Below, piece after piece: positions 11,382 to 21,724 of a stretch of 64,000 nucleotides of DNA. The stretch is from Phenylobacterium haematophilum (GTDB lineage Bacteria; Pseudomonadota; Alphaproteobacteria; Caulobacterales; Caulobacteraceae): contig NZ_JACIDK010000005.1 of the NCBI RefSeq assembly GCF_014196295.1, positions 62,001-126,000 of the forward strand, in the 5' to 3' direction. Every line of letters starts with the position of its first letter. Position 1 is the stretch's first letter. The notes under the pieces were generated by a model. It had not been told where the DNA came from. It saw only the letters and a list, made by a program, of their open reading frames with translations, and made no database searches. The position numbers were made by a program, and so were the translations under genes.

Positions 11382-12115
11382 TTGCGGCGCAAGGTGACGG
11401 CGGTGCGGTCGCGGCCTTCGAGCAGGTCGCCCGACCACTCGCCGCCGGGGCCGGGATTGAGCATCAGGGTCGCGATCCCGCCGCCGGGCCGCGGATAGAA
11501 GCTGGCGGTGACCTGCGTACCAATGCGCTGGATGTCGACCAGGAAGCCCGACCCCTCTGGCGTGCCGCGCCGACGCGGATCGCGCCAGGCTCCTTCCAGG
11601 GTCCCGCCGCCCTTGTCGACCAGCAGGAATGAATAGAGCGTCTCGCCCGAGCGCGCTCGTAGCACCCAGGCGCCGTCCATCGGACCCTGCATCCCCTGGG
11701 CTGACGCGAAGGACGAGCGCAGCCGGCTCTCGTAGCTGCGCTCGACGGCGTTGAGCGGCCCCTCCGGCGTCTTGTCGTACTCGTCGATCGTGACCGGGCC
11801 GCTGAGCAACGGCCGGCGCGGGGCTGGCGGCGGCGGCGCATAGGCCGGGGGCATACTGACGGCCGCGGGCCGCTCGATCGGAGGCGGCGCAGGCGGCGCC
11901 GGCGCATAAGGATAGGTGGGCGCGGCGGTCGTCGCCGGGGTCGGGGCGGGAGTCGGGGCAGGCGGCGCGCCGAGCGTTTCGGCGGTCTCCTCGTCGATCT
12001 GGTCCAGGATGGAGCCGATCGGATCGACGACGTCCTGCGCCTGGGCCGCCGACGCGGCGGTCAGGGCCACGAGCCCGATCGCAGACCTCAGAAAATGATT
12101 CAAATCACGCCTCAC
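11378..12115 (-). CDS. Secreted Pro-rich protein of unknown function
   Basis: 245 residues. There is a Sec signal peptide (about 1-26, FLRSAIGLVALTAASAAQAQ) and a short segment 'DPIGSILDQIDEETAETLG'. A Pro/Ala-rich linker (about 48-105) follows, then a C-terminal domain (about 120-245) rich in Gly and beta-prone residues (GAWVLRARSGETLYSFLLVD, GGTLEGAWRDP, GIATLMLNPGPGGEWSGDLL). The repeated 'L-E/G-G-W' pattern suggests a small beta-barrel-like domain. I do not recognise the family. Its ATG overlaps the stop of the CitE-like gene by 4 bases (ATGA), so the two are translationally coupled. Confidence 0.82.
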   Translation of the reverse strand: MRRDLNHFLRSAIGLVALTAASAAQAQDVVDPIGSILDQIDEETAETLGAPPAPTPAPTPATTAAPTYPYAPAPPAPPPIERPAAVSMPPAYAPPPPAPRRPLLSGPVTIDEYDKTPEGPLNAVERSYESRLRSSFASAQGMQGPMDGAWVLRARSGETLYSFLLVDKGGGTLEGAWRDPRRRGTPEGSGFLVDIQRIGTQVTASFYPRPGGGIATLMLNPGPGGEWSGDLLEGRDRTAVTLRRN

Positions 12116-12960
12116 GCCGCGGCGATGGCCTCGGCCACGGCGATCACCCGCCGCGCCTGGGCCAAGTGCAACCGCTCAACCATGCGCCCCTCGACTTTAA
12201 GAACACCCTTAGCGGCGTTTTCCGGCGAATCGAAGGCTGCGACCACCACCCGCGACCATGCGACCTCTTCGGCGGACGGGCTGAATGCGGCGTTTGCGGG
12301 CTCGATCTGGCGCGGGTGGATCAGGGTCTTGCCGTCGAAACCGAACTCCAGTCCCTGTCCGCACTGCGCCGCCAGGCCGGCGTCGTCCTCGATCTCGTTG
12401 AACACGCCGTCCAGGACCGCCAGGCCGTGCGCCCGACCGGCGGCGACGATCAGCGAAAGCGGGCCGGCCAGGGCTGCGCGCCCGACGGTCAGCCGGCAGC
12501 GCATTTCCTTGGCCAGGTCGTTGGTCCCGACGACCAGGGCGGCCAACCCCTCGGCCCCGGCGATGTCGTCCAGGGCGAAAAGCGAAGCGCAGGTCTCGAC
12601 CATGGCCCACAGCGGCACCCCGCCGGCCTCGGCCGCGCCGTAGGCCCGCACGTCGTGCGCGCTCGACACCTTGGGAATCAGAATCGCATCCGGCCGCGCG
12701 TCGATGGCGGCGGCCAGGTCCTCAAGCCCCCAGGGGGTGTCGAGGCCGTTGACCCGGATCACCACCTCGCGGCGGCCGAAACCGCCCGCGCGGACCGCGG
12801 CCGCCGCCTGTTCGCGGGCGACTTCCTTGGCGTCCGGCGCGACCGCATCCTCGAGGTCGAGTATGACCACGTCGCAGGGCAGCCCGCGCGCCTTTTCGAT
12901 CGCCCGGGCGTTGGCGGCGGGCATGTAGAGGGCGCTGCGGCGCGGGCGGGCGACGTTCAA
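12112..12960 (-). CDS. HpcH/HpaI aldolase / citrate-lyase-beta (CitE-like) protein
   Basis: 282 residues with a TIM-barrel CitE-like fold that cleaves or forms acyl-CoA C-C bonds (citryl-CoA or malyl-CoA type). Diagnostic features are RPRRSALYMPA at the N-terminus, VVILDLEDAVAPDAK (metal-binding acidic residues), 'VIRVNGLDTPWGLEDL', 'IPKVSSAHDV', 'MVETCASLFALDDIA' and 'FGFDGKTLIHPRQIEPAN'. The conserved RPRRS block requires a TTG start at 12960, preceded by GGAG at a good distance. The next ATG (12924) would remove that block. No citD/citF neighbours are present, so this is a stand-alone CitE-like enzyme such as a malyl- or methylmalyl-CoA lyase or thioesterase; the exact substrate is unknown. 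Confidence 0.9.
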   Translation of the reverse strand: MNVARPRRSALYMPAANARAIEKARGLPCDVVILDLEDAVAPDAKEVAREQAAAAVRAGGFGRREVVIRVNGLDTPWGLEDLAAAIDARPDAILIPKVSSAHDVRAYGAAEAGGVPLWAMVETCASLFALDDIAGAEGLAALVVGTNDLAKEMRCRLTVGRAALAGPLSLIVAAGRAHGLAVLDGVFNEIEDDAGLAAQCGQGLEFGFDGKTLIHPRQIEPANAAFSPSAEEVAWSRVVVAAFDSPENAAKGVLKVEGRMVERLHLAQARRVIAVAEAIAAA

Positions 12961-13018
12961 GGTCGGCGGGCTCCAGGCGGGATAGCGAAGGCCCAGTCAT
13001 AAGGGTTAGGATGGCGAC

Positions 13019-13402
13019 ATGACCACCCGCTACGACGCCGGCGCCAGAAACGTGTTGGGGGGCGAACTGCTCGCCTGCTCGCTCGACCCCGTGACCGGGT
13101 TCTTCCGCAACGGCTGCTGCGAGACCGGGCCGCACGACCTGGGCCTGCACACGGTCTGTGCGGTGATGACGGCCGAGTTCCTCGCCTATTCGAAGATGGT
13201 CGGCAACGACCTGTCGACGCCCATGCCCGAGTACGGCTTTGCGGGGCTGAAACCCGGGGACCGCTGGTGCCTGTGCGCCCCGCGCTGGAAAGAGGCTCTG
13301 GACGCCGGCGCCGCGCCGCAGGTGGTGCTGCAGGCGACCCACGAGGAGACCCTGGCCATCGTGCCGCTCGGCGTGCTCAAGGACCACGCCGTCGAGGCCT
13401 AG
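13019..13402 (+). CDS. DUF2237 family protein
   Basis: 127 residues, cytoplasmic. The motifs 'ARNVLGGELLACSLDPVTGF', 'NGCCETGPHDLGLHTVCAVM', 'LSTPMPEYGFAGLKPGDRWC' and 'VVLQATHEETLAIVPL' are the hallmark of DUF2237. It is Cys-rich (seven cysteines including CC and CLC), consistent with metal or redox binding, but no activity is established. It stands alone, divergent from the CitE-like gene and nearly touching the convergent thpR stop. Confidence 0.9.
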   Translation: MTTRYDAGARNVLGGELLACSLDPVTGFFRNGCCETGPHDLGLHTVCAVMTAEFLAYSKMVGNDLSTPMPEYGFAGLKPGDRWCLCAPRWKEALDAGAAPQVVLQATHEETLAIVPLGVLKDHAVEA

Positions 13403-13403
13403 C

Positions 13404-13946
13404 TCAGAACAGCGGATACTCCCGCTCGGCGCGATACCAGGATCCCTGGTCCGACTGCCAGCTGGAATAGAGGCCGAAGCTGGTGACCCTGAAGGGCTCG
13501 GTCCGCAGCAGATTGTTCTCCTGGATCCACTTGGCGACATCGGCCGGATTGGGCCGGCGCAGATAGGCCAGGGTGACGTGCGGCTTGTAGGTGCGGGTGT
13601 CGGGTTTCAACCCCGCTCGGCGGGCGGCGACCTCGCAGGATCGGGCCAAGTGGCGCAGGGCCTCGTTCTCCTCGACGCCGGCCCAGACCGCGTGGATGTC
13701 GGCCCCCTCGCCGAAAGCCCCCACGCCCTGGAGGGACAATTCGATCGGCCCGCTACCCACAGTGGTAAGCTCTGCATCAAGGTCGGCGGCGACGTTCTCG
13801 GCCACGTCGCCAACGAACCGCAAGGTGATGTGGAACGCCTCAGCCGGCCGCCAGCGCGCGCCCGGCAAACGGTCCTGCCGGACGACCAGGTCCTGCGCGA
13901 TGTCCTCGGGAATGGCGAGCGCGGCGAACAGGCGGATCATGGTCAC
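13404..13946 (-). CDS. thpR: RNA 2',3'-cyclic phosphodiesterase
   Basis: 180 residues, the normal size for the 2H phosphoesterase/2'-5' RNA ligase family, which opens 2',3'-cyclic phosphates on RNA ends. The two catalytic H-x-T motifs are visible: His39 in FHITLRFVGDV and His123 in KPHVTLAYLRRP. The N-terminus MIRLFAALAIPEDI is typical. An alternative start two codons downstream (MIRLF) is possible. Single-gene unit on the minus strand. Confidence 0.94.
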   Translation of the reverse strand: MTMIRLFAALAIPEDIAQDLVVRQDRLPGARWRPAEAFHITLRFVGDVAENVAADLDAELTTVGSGPIELSLQGVGAFGEGADIHAVWAGVEENEALRHLARSCEVAARRAGLKPDTRTYKPHVTLAYLRRPNPADVAKWIQENNLLRTEPFRVTSFGLYSSWQSDQGSWYRAEREYPLF

Positions 13947-14034
13947 CTACCTAAGGTGCTGACGTTCTGACGCAATCGTAATCGACCCAGCCTTGCATGG
14001 AGGCCATTGGACCACGATATTTGAGTGGCGTCCG

Positions 14035-14051
14035 CTAGGGGCGCTTCCTAG
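14035..14051 (+). promoter_or_regulatory. Leader hairpin before the Bax-inhibitor-like gene (possible ybhL RNA motif)
   Basis: CTAGG (14035-14039) and CCTAG (14047-14051) form a perfect 5-bp stem with a 7-base loop; the overlapping sequence CTTCCTAGAAG offers a competing fold. It ends 16 bases before the ATG and just before the ribosome-binding GAAGGG. An alphaproteobacterial RNA motif named ybhL has been described upstream of this gene family. Whether this leader belongs to it is inference from position and general shape. Confidence 0.4.
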
Positions 14052-14067
14052 AAGGGCCAACATCCCT

Positions 14068-14817
14068 ATGAGCGACTATAACCGCGGCTACGCGCGCTCG
14101 ATCCCCGCAGATCGCGCCGACATGTCGGTGGACGCGGGTCTGCGCAGCTTCATGCTCGGCGTCTACAATAAGGTAGCGTTGGGTCTCCTGCTCTCCGCCG
14201 CTCTGGCGTTTGTGACTGGTTCGTTCCCGCCGGTTCGCGACCTGATGTTCAGCGTCTCGCCGACCGGCAAGGTCGGGTACACCCTGCTCGGCATGATCGT
14301 GGCCTTCGCGCCGCTGGCCGTGATCCTCTTCGGCGCCTTCGCCATGAAGAACGTCACGCCGCGTTCGTCGGGCATCTACTACTGGACCATCGTCGCCCTG
14401 ATCGGCGCGGGTCTGGGCGTACTGACCTTCGTCTATACGGGCGCCTCGATCTTCTCGACGTTCCTGATCACCGCGGCGGCCTTCGGCGGCCTGTCGCTGT
14501 TCGGCTACACGACGAAGAAGGACCTGACCGGTTTTGGCAGCTTCCTGATCATCGGCCTGGTCGGCCTGGTGATCGCCAGCATCGTCAACATCTTCCTGGC
14601 GAACAGCATGATGGCCTTCATCATCAGCGTCGCCGGCGTGCTGATCTTCGCGGGCCTGATCGCCTACGACACCCAGCGCCTGAAGATGAGCTACTACGAG
14701 ATGGGCGGCGACCACACGGCCCAGGCCGTGGCCACCAACTACGGCGCGCTCAGCCTGTATCTGAACTTCATCAACCTGTTCCAATTCCTGCTCAGCATCT
14801 TCGGCGACCGCCGCTAA
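14068..14817 (+). CDS. Bax inhibitor-1/YccA family membrane protein
   Basis: 249 residues from ATG 14068 (MSDYNRGYARSIPADRADMS), with GAAGGG upstream. Seven hydrophobic membrane segments span about residues 29-245, including 'YNKVALGLLLSAALAFVTGS' and 'YTLLGMIVAFAPLAVILFG'. The family-specific region 'LIAYDTQRLKMSYYE' (residues about 198-212) and the C-terminal 'ALSLYLNFINLFQFLLSIFG' identify the YbhL/TMBIM family, whose bacterial member BsYetJ is a pH-sensitive calcium leak channel. The physiological role here is unknown. It is followed by a strong terminator and preceded by a structured leader. Confidence 0.95.
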   Translation: MSDYNRGYARSIPADRADMSVDAGLRSFMLGVYNKVALGLLLSAALAFVTGSFPPVRDLMFSVSPTGKVGYTLLGMIVAFAPLAVILFGAFAMKNVTPRSSGIYYWTIVALIGAGLGVLTFVYTGASIFSTFLITAAAFGGLSLFGYTTKKDLTGFGSFLIIGLVGLVIASIVNIFLANSMMAFIISVAGVLIFAGLIAYDTQRLKMSYYEMGGDHTAQAVATNYGALSLYLNFINLFQFLLSIFGDRR

Positions 14818-14841
14818 GCGCTGACAAGGACCAGAGCTTCG

Positions 14842-14871
14842 AACCCCGGCGGGAAACCGCCGGGGTTTTTG
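14842..14871 (+). terminator. Rho-independent terminator of the Bax-inhibitor-like gene
   Basis: Perfect 11-bp stem (AACCCCGGCGG at 14842-14852 with CCGCCGGGGTT at 14857-14867), a GAAA tetraloop, then a T tract (TTTTTG). It starts 24 bases beyond the stop codon at 14817. The opposite strand also has AA at the stem base, so it may help end DUF2794 transcripts arriving from the right. Confidence 0.95.
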
Positions 14872-14876
14872 TTTGG

Positions 14877-15209
14877 CTAGTCGACGACCTTGAAGCGGCC
14901 CTTGTCGAAGAACCGCAGCACCTGCTCCAGCTCGTGGCCGCGGCGCAGGACCATGCCGCCCTGGCCGATGACGGCCCAGGCGCCCTGGCGGCGGGCCAAG
15001 GCCGGCCGTTTCTCGATGCGATAGAGCGGAGCCTCCGAGGTCCGCCGGAACACCGAGAACACGCAGGCGTCGGCCAATGCGCCGATGCCGTAGTCGCGCC
15101 ATTCGCCGGCGGCGACCATGCGTCCATAGAGGGCGAGAAGGCGGTCGAGCTCGCGTCGCTCAAAAAAGACCTGGACGGTCCGAGGCTGCTGTTGCGGATC
15201 AAGCGCCAT
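14877..15209 (-). CDS. DUF2794 family protein
   Basis: 110 residues from the ATG at 15209 (MALDPQQQPRTVQVFFERRE). The whole length matches the alphaproteobacterial DUF2794 family: FERRELDRLLALYGRMVAAG, EWRDYGIGALADACVFSVFR, APLYRIEKRPALARRQGAWA and VLRRGHELEQVLRFFDKGRF. No signal peptide or membrane segment. Function unknown. A longer in-frame form reaching 15320 lacks family support. It sits tail-to-tail with the Bax-inhibitor-like gene across the terminator at 14842. Confidence 0.9.
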   Translation of the reverse strand: MALDPQQQPRTVQVFFERRELDRLLALYGRMVAAGEWRDYGIGALADACVFSVFRRTSEAPLYRIEKRPALARRQGAWAVIGQGGMVLRRGHELEQVLRFFDKGRFKVVD

Positions 15210-15329
15210 TGCGTAGAGCGTGCCCCAATTTCCGGCCGCCGACAAATGCTCAGTGGGCGGCGGTCGTTGCGCGGCTGACACGCCCCCCGCCAATCTAAAA
15301 CAACCGTAATGTTGCGCCACGGAAAGACC

Positions 15330-15467
15330 TTATTTCGGTCGTTCGCGCGCCTGATCCGCCTTCGATAGTGACATGGTCGGTTGATCGGAGACCTGCTGGT
15401 CCCGGATCCTGAACAGCCCCCCCAGCCCCCCTGGATCGTGGGCTTCGGTCAGCCGACGCTTCTTCAT
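15330..15467 (-). CDS. Candidate 45-residue small protein
   Basis: A short ORF starting MKKRRLTEAHDPGG and ending KADQARERPK, preceded by GGGGTGG six bases before the ATG, a plausible ribosome-binding site. It is basic and Gly-rich in the middle. No family is recognised. It lies in the 337-base gap between DUF1223 (ends 15547) and DUF2794 (starts 15209), in the same orientation as both. The same DNA could instead encode an RNA on the plus strand, given the terminator at 15487-15526. The real product of this gap is uncertain. Confidence 0.35.
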   Translation of the reverse strand: MKKRRLTEAHDPGGLGGLFRIRDQQVSDQPTMSLSKADQARERPK

Positions 15468-15486
15468 TGAGCACCACCCCAATGCG

Positions 15487-15526
15487 AGCCCGCGCGGATC
15501 CTCCCCCCCTCCCGCGCGGGCTTGTT
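15487..15526 (+). terminator. Strong rightward hairpin terminator with no upstream gene
   Basis: AGCCCGCGCGG (15487-15497) pairs perfectly with CCGCGCGGGCT (15512-15522) around a 14-base C-rich loop and is followed by TGTTTG on the plus strand. On the minus strand the bases after the stem are CGCATTGG, with no T tract, so it is oriented to stop rightward transcription. No plus-strand gene exists between the Bax-inhibitor terminator (14871) and this point. Confidence 0.65.
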
Positions 15527-15546
15527 TGCGTCTGGATTCCTGAAAA

Positions 15547-16236
15547 TCAGTCCTTGAGGGCGACGGCGATGATGCGGCCGCCGTCGACGCCCTGGACCAG
15601 CACGGCGCTCGCCAGGCCGTCCTCGGCCGCCGGCAGCCGGTAAGCGGTCGGGCGGCCGCGCCAGGGACCCAGGCGCTTGATCTCGCGCACCACGTTGCGG
15701 TGGACGACGGTCTGACCGCGGTTGTCGCCCTTACGGACGACCACATCCTGTTCCCGCGGATCGTAGCGCACCAGCCAGACCTCGGCCCCGCCGCGCGGGA
15801 CCTTGCCCGAGCCGACGTCGACCCGACGCGCGCCGATGAAGGCCATGTCCGGCGGATCGTGCGGCCCCTTGGCCGCCTGGGAGATCAGGCGCTCGACCTT
15901 TTCGTTCTGCAGGCCCCCGGCCTGGGAGCGGCCGTCGACGACCACCTGCGGCGTATAGGGCTCACGCAGTTCCAGGCGGGCCACATAGGCCTTCTGACGG
16001 GCGGTGAACTCGGGTTTGGCGAAGGTGTCGGACCAGCCGAGATAATCCCAGTAATCGACCGGGAAGGTCAGGGCGAGCACGCCCTCGCGCTGCGCCATCT
16101 TGGCCAGATTGGCGTTCGCCTCGCCACAGGAGGCGCACCCCTGGGCGGTGAACAGCTCGACGACCACCGGCGGCTTGGCGGCCGCGGCGACAGGGGTGGC
16201 GCAGAGCAAGAGGCTGAAAAGCGCGGCCTTACGCAT
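15547..16236 (-). CDS. DUF1223 secreted thioredoxin-like protein
   Basis: 229 residues from ATG 16236, with a Sec signal peptide (MRKAALFSLLLCATPVAAAA). The mature part begins 'PPVVVELFTAQGCASCGEAN', with a CxxC pair at the thioredoxin position, followed by 'LTFPVDYWDYLGWSDTFAKP', 'RQKAYVARL' and 'YTPQVVVDGR', all characteristic of DUF1223. It is probably a periplasmic thiol-disulfide-type protein, but no substrate is known. A long in-frame extension to 16383 is not needed and would bury the signal peptide. It follows acnA on the same strand, separated by a terminator. Confidence 0.92.
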   Translation of the reverse strand: MRKAALFSLLLCATPVAAAAKPPVVVELFTAQGCASCGEANANLAKMAQREGVLALTFPVDYWDYLGWSDTFAKPEFTARQKAYVARLELREPYTPQVVVDGRSQAGGLQNEKVERLISQAAKGPHDPPDMAFIGARRVDVGSGKVPRGGAEVWLVRYDPREQDVVVRKGDNRGQTVVHRNVVREIKRLGPWRGRPTAYRLPAAEDGLASAVLVQGVDGGRIIAVALKD

Positions 16237-16305
16237 CGTGCCGCAATTAAGCGGACTTCCCTGAGCTTTGGATTTCAACAAGGCGTGACCAGCTTGCAGC
16301 GTCGC

Positions 16306-16346
16306 GGAAACGAAAGAGGGGGCCTGCACGGGCGGCAGACCCCCTC
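16306..16346 (-). terminator. Probable acnA terminator
   Basis: GAGGGGGCCTGC (16316-16327) and GCAGACCCCCTC (16335-16346) form a stem with 11 of 12 pairs and a 7-base loop. Read on the minus strand it is followed by TTTCGTTTCC. It lies 47 bases past the acnA stop and 70 bases before the DUF1223 start. Confidence 0.7.
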
Positions 16347-16392
16347 GAACGCGATGATCTACCCCTCTGCGTGAGAGAGGCAAACCAAGACT

Positions 16393-19083
<2,691 letters not shown>

Positions 19084-19293
19084 ATCAGGGATCCTTCCTC
19101 TGTTCTCGGCCGCTCTTGGACCACTTCGGGGATCGCGCGCTTTTCGGGGCGGACACACAGCGTTCGTCCCAGCGCCGCGTACGCCCCCCAAGGTGGCGAC
19201 GGCCGCGCGCGTCATAGACCCTGATTTCCTAACCGTCCATGCAGGGCGGGGCATTTCCTCGCTACCTGAGAACCACCCGCAAGGAGCCGGCGC

Positions 19294-19905
19294 GTGATCG
19301 AGGCGCTGGTGATCGAAAATCTGGCGCTCCAGCGCGGCGGAAGGCTTTTGTTTTCGGGCCTTAGCGTCGAATTGCCAGCCGGTTCCGCGGCTGCGCTGGT
19401 CGGTCGCAACGGCGCCGGCAAGACCAGCCTGCTGCGGGCGATCGCCGGGCTGGTGCCGCTGGACGCCGGCGTCATCCGCTTCGGATCGCTGGACCCCGTC
19501 GACGCCCGCGCCGAGCACGTCCACCTGGCCGGCCACCAGGACGGCCAGAAGCCCGCCCGAACCGCCTGGGAAGAGCTCGCCTTCTGGGCGCGCTGGAACG
19601 GGGCGAGCGAATCGGCGGCGCGCGAAGCGGCGGCGCGGCTGGAGCTGACCCGGCTGCTGGACCTGGAGGTGCGGCGGCTGTCGGCCGGACAACGGCGGCG
19701 GCTGTCGCTGGCCCGGCTGCTGGCCGCGCCGCGCGCGCTTTGGCTGCTCGACGAACCGCTCAGCCCGCTCGACGCCGACTGGCGCGCGCGCTTCGGCGAG
19801 ATCATGGGCGAGCATCTGGCCGGCGGCGGGCTGATCGTCGCGGCGGTGCACGATCCGCTGCCGATCACGGCGCTCAGCGTTGAGATCGGGGAGACCGCGC
19901 CATGA
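19294..19905 (+). CDS. ccmA: Cytochrome c biogenesis ATP-binding protein
   Basis: 203 residues; ATPase of the CcmABCD machinery that releases holo-CcmE carrying haem for c-type cytochrome assembly. Walker A is [17 protein letters not shown] (about residue 36), the signature is [17 protein letters not shown] (about 128), Walker B is [13 protein letters not shown], and the switch His is in AAVHDPLP. The GTG start at 19294 has AAGGAG upstream. It overlaps ccmB by 4 bases. Confidence 0.96.
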   Translation: MIEALVIENLALQRGGRLLFSGLSVELPAGSAAALVGRNGAGKTSLLRAIAGLVPLDAGVIRFGSLDPVDARAEHVHLAGHQDGQKPARTAWEELAFWARWNGASESAAREAAARLELTRLLDLEVRRLSAGQRRRLSLARLLAAPRALWLLDEPLSPLDADWRARFGEIMGEHLAGGGLIVAAVHDPLPITALSVEIGETAP

Positions 19906-20567
19906 GCCGCGCCACGGCCTTGCTCTCGCGCGAAGCAGCCCTGGCCTGGGGCCGCGGCGGCGGCCCGATGGTCTCACTGGCCTTCTACGGCGGCGTCGCC
20001 ACCCTGCTGCCGCTGGCCACGGGGCCCGAGCCCGCGCGGCTGGCGGCGGTCGCGCCGGGCGCAGCCTGGGTGGCCCTCGCGCTCGCCGCCCTGCTCTCGC
20101 TCGACCGTCTGTTCGAGCGCGACTACGAGGACGGGGCGCTGGACCTGCTGACGCTGTCGTCGGTGCCGCTGGAGATCGCCTGCGCGATCAAGTGCCTGGG
20201 TCAGTGGCTGGCCACCGCCGCGCCGCTGGCCTTCGCCGCCCCTGTGGCGGCCATCGCGCTGGGGGCCAAGCCGCATCTGGCGCCGTTGATCTTCGCCTGC
20301 GCGCTGATGGGCGGGCTGGCCTTCGCCTTCGTCGGCGGCATCGGCGCGGCGTTGAGCCTGGGCGCGCGGCGCGGCGGCCTGCTGACCGCGGTGATCGTGC
20401 TGCCGCTGTTCGTGCCGCCCGTGATCTTCGGCGGCGGAGCGCTGGACGCCTACGCCGGCGGGCTGCCGTGGAAGGCGGGGTTCGCCCTGCTGGCGGCCTA
20501 TGCAGCCGCCGCCGTGGCGCTGGGCCCGATCGCCATGGCAGCTGCCTGCCGCAACGCGCTGAGCTGA
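19902..20567 (+). CDS. ccmB: Haem exporter permease
   Basis: 221 residues with about six membrane segments, the normal CcmB layout. Typical features are '[20 protein letters not shown]' after the second segment, then '[20 protein letters not shown]' and '[20 protein letters not shown]' in the C-terminal half. It partners with CcmA and CcmC. The ATG lies inside the ccmA stop (ATGA). Two bases after its stop it meets a convergent NTF2-like gene, so the ccm operon is interrupted here and ccmC is a separate unit about 1.7 kb on. Confidence 0.96.
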   Translation: MSRATALLSREAALAWGRGGGPMVSLAFYGGVATLLPLATGPEPARLAAVAPGAAWVALALAALLSLDRLFERDYEDGALDLLTLSSVPLEIACAIKCLGQWLATAAPLAFAAPVAAIALGAKPHLAPLIFACALMGGLAFAFVGGIGAALSLGARRGGLLTAVIVLPLFVPPVIFGGGALDAYAGGLPWKAGFALLAAYAAAAVALGPIAMAAACRNALS

Positions 20568-20568
20568 T

Positions 20569-21024
20569 CTAGTCGGTCACCGCCGGCTGCGGCTTGGGCT
20601 GCCACATGGCGTTCACGATCACCCAGCGGTCGCCGAACCGGCCAAGGTGGAAGTAGTCGACGAACCAGGGCGTCTCGACCCGGGCGACGGCGACGTCGCC
20701 GGCGATGTCGAGCACCTTGACCAAGCGGCTCCATTGCTCGCGCGGGGTCTTGAGAACGCCGCGGCGGGTCAGGTCGACGAGCTCCTCCTTGCTCATTCGG
20801 CGCAGGCCCAGCGCCTCGTCCGGCGTCGGCTTCACCGCGCGCTTGGCGAGATCGGGATGCAGCGAACGCGCAACACGGTCCGCGTCGCCTTCCAGTTGGC
20901 CGTCGACATAATCGTAGGCGGTCGCCTCGATCTTCCGCACCGCGACCTCGTCCAGGTCCGCCGCCAGGGCCGGACCGCCGGCCAGAACGCAGGTCGCCGC
21001 CAGGCCCGCAAAAAGCTTGCGCAT
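20569..21024 (-). CDS. Secreted NTF2/lumazine-binding-like protein
   Basis: 151 residues from ATG 21024 (RBS GAGAAGGAA), with a Sec signal peptide (MRKLFAGLAATCVLAGGPALAA). The mature domain 'VRKIEATAYDYVDGQLEGDADRVARSLHPDL...KR' and 'VARVETPWFVDYFHLGRFGDRWVIVNAMW' match the putative lumazine-binding/NTF2-like (SnoaL-fold) family, a small cone-shaped barrel. These are often periplasmic or secreted in proteobacteria; ligand unknown. It lies antisense between ccmB and the Spy-like gene. Confidence 0.88.
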   Translation of the reverse strand: MRKLFAGLAATCVLAGGPALAADLDEVAVRKIEATAYDYVDGQLEGDADRVARSLHPDLAKRAVKPTPDEALGLRRMSKEELVDLTRRGVLKTPREQWSRLVKVLDIAGDVAVARVETPWFVDYFHLGRFGDRWVIVNAMWQPKPQPAVTD

Positions 21025-21195
21025 GAGTTCCTTCTCCGTGTTGCGCTGGGGCCGAGCCCCCGAAAGCCACGCGACGTGTAATCGATCCAGTTGAACCGCT
21101 TGCAGCATTGTCGACGAAAAGCTCCGAAACGGCGACGGACTTCACCAACCGCGCCGTTGAAGGGTCAGAGGGGCGGCAATCGGAGCATTTGACCC

Positions 21196-21696
21196 ATGAC
21201 CTTCAAGAAACTCGCGCCTGTCGCGCTCGGCGGCGTCCTGCTGACCGGCCTGATGGCCAGCGCCAGCGTCGCACAGCAACCGCCGCCCGCCGCCGCGGCC
21301 GGCCAGCCGCGCGATGGCCGCGGCGAATGGCGTCGTCCGGACCCGGAGGCGATGGCCGCGCGCCGCGCCGAGCATCTGCGCGCTGCGCTGCAGCTGCGGC
21401 CGGACCAGGAACCGGCGCTGAAAGCCTTCCTCGACGCCAGCAAGCCGGCCGCCCGCCCGGCGCGCGGCGACCGCGCCGCCATGGCCCAGATGTCTACGCC
21501 GCAGCGGCTCGACGCCCAACGAGCGCGGATGACCGAGCGCCTCGCCCGCTTCGACCAGCGCGCGGCGGCGACCAAGAAGTTCTACGCCCAACTGAGCCCC
21601 GCCCAGCAGAAGGCGTTCGATACGCTGGCGCCCCGCGGCCCCGGCAAGGGCAAGGGCCCTGGCGGCCGCGGGGGCCACGGACCGCAGCGCGGCTAG
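21196..21696 (+). CDS. Spy/CpxP-like periplasmic protein (LTxxQ family)
   Basis: 166 residues: signal peptide (MTFKKLAPVALGGVLLTGLMASASVA), then a Pro/Ala/Gly stretch, two Arg/Gln-rich amphipathic helices (ARRAEHLRAALQLRPDQEPA; RARMTERLARFDQRAAATKK) and the LTxxQ-like motif LSPAQQKAFDTL. The C-terminus is Gly/Lys/Arg-rich (GPGKGKGPGGRGGHGP). Spy/CpxP proteins are envelope chaperones or metal/stress sensors. The leader holds GGGTCA (21162-21167) and TGACCC (21190-21195) directly before the ATG, an inverted repeat that could mask the ribosome-binding site. Confidence 0.85.
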   Translation: MTFKKLAPVALGGVLLTGLMASASVAQQPPPAAAAGQPRDGRGEWRRPDPEAMAARRAEHLRAALQLRPDQEPALKAFLDASKPAARPARGDRAAMAQMSTPQRLDAQRARMTERLARFDQRAAATKKFYAQLSPAQQKAFDTLAPRGPGKGKGPGGRGGHGPQRG

Positions 21697-21724
21697 CCCG
21701 TTCCCATGCTAAAAGGGACGGGCG

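Noticed and set aside
15330-15526. Possible 6S RNA or other known structural RNA
   Set aside because: Hairpins and a terminator are present, but I could not match the sequence to the 6S, SRP, RNase P or tmRNA core motifs. Kept only as an unassigned candidate.
15547-16383. Longer start for the DUF1223 gene at 16383
   Set aside because: The extension would place 49 residues before a good signal peptide and overlap the acnA terminator; ATG 16236 is preferred.
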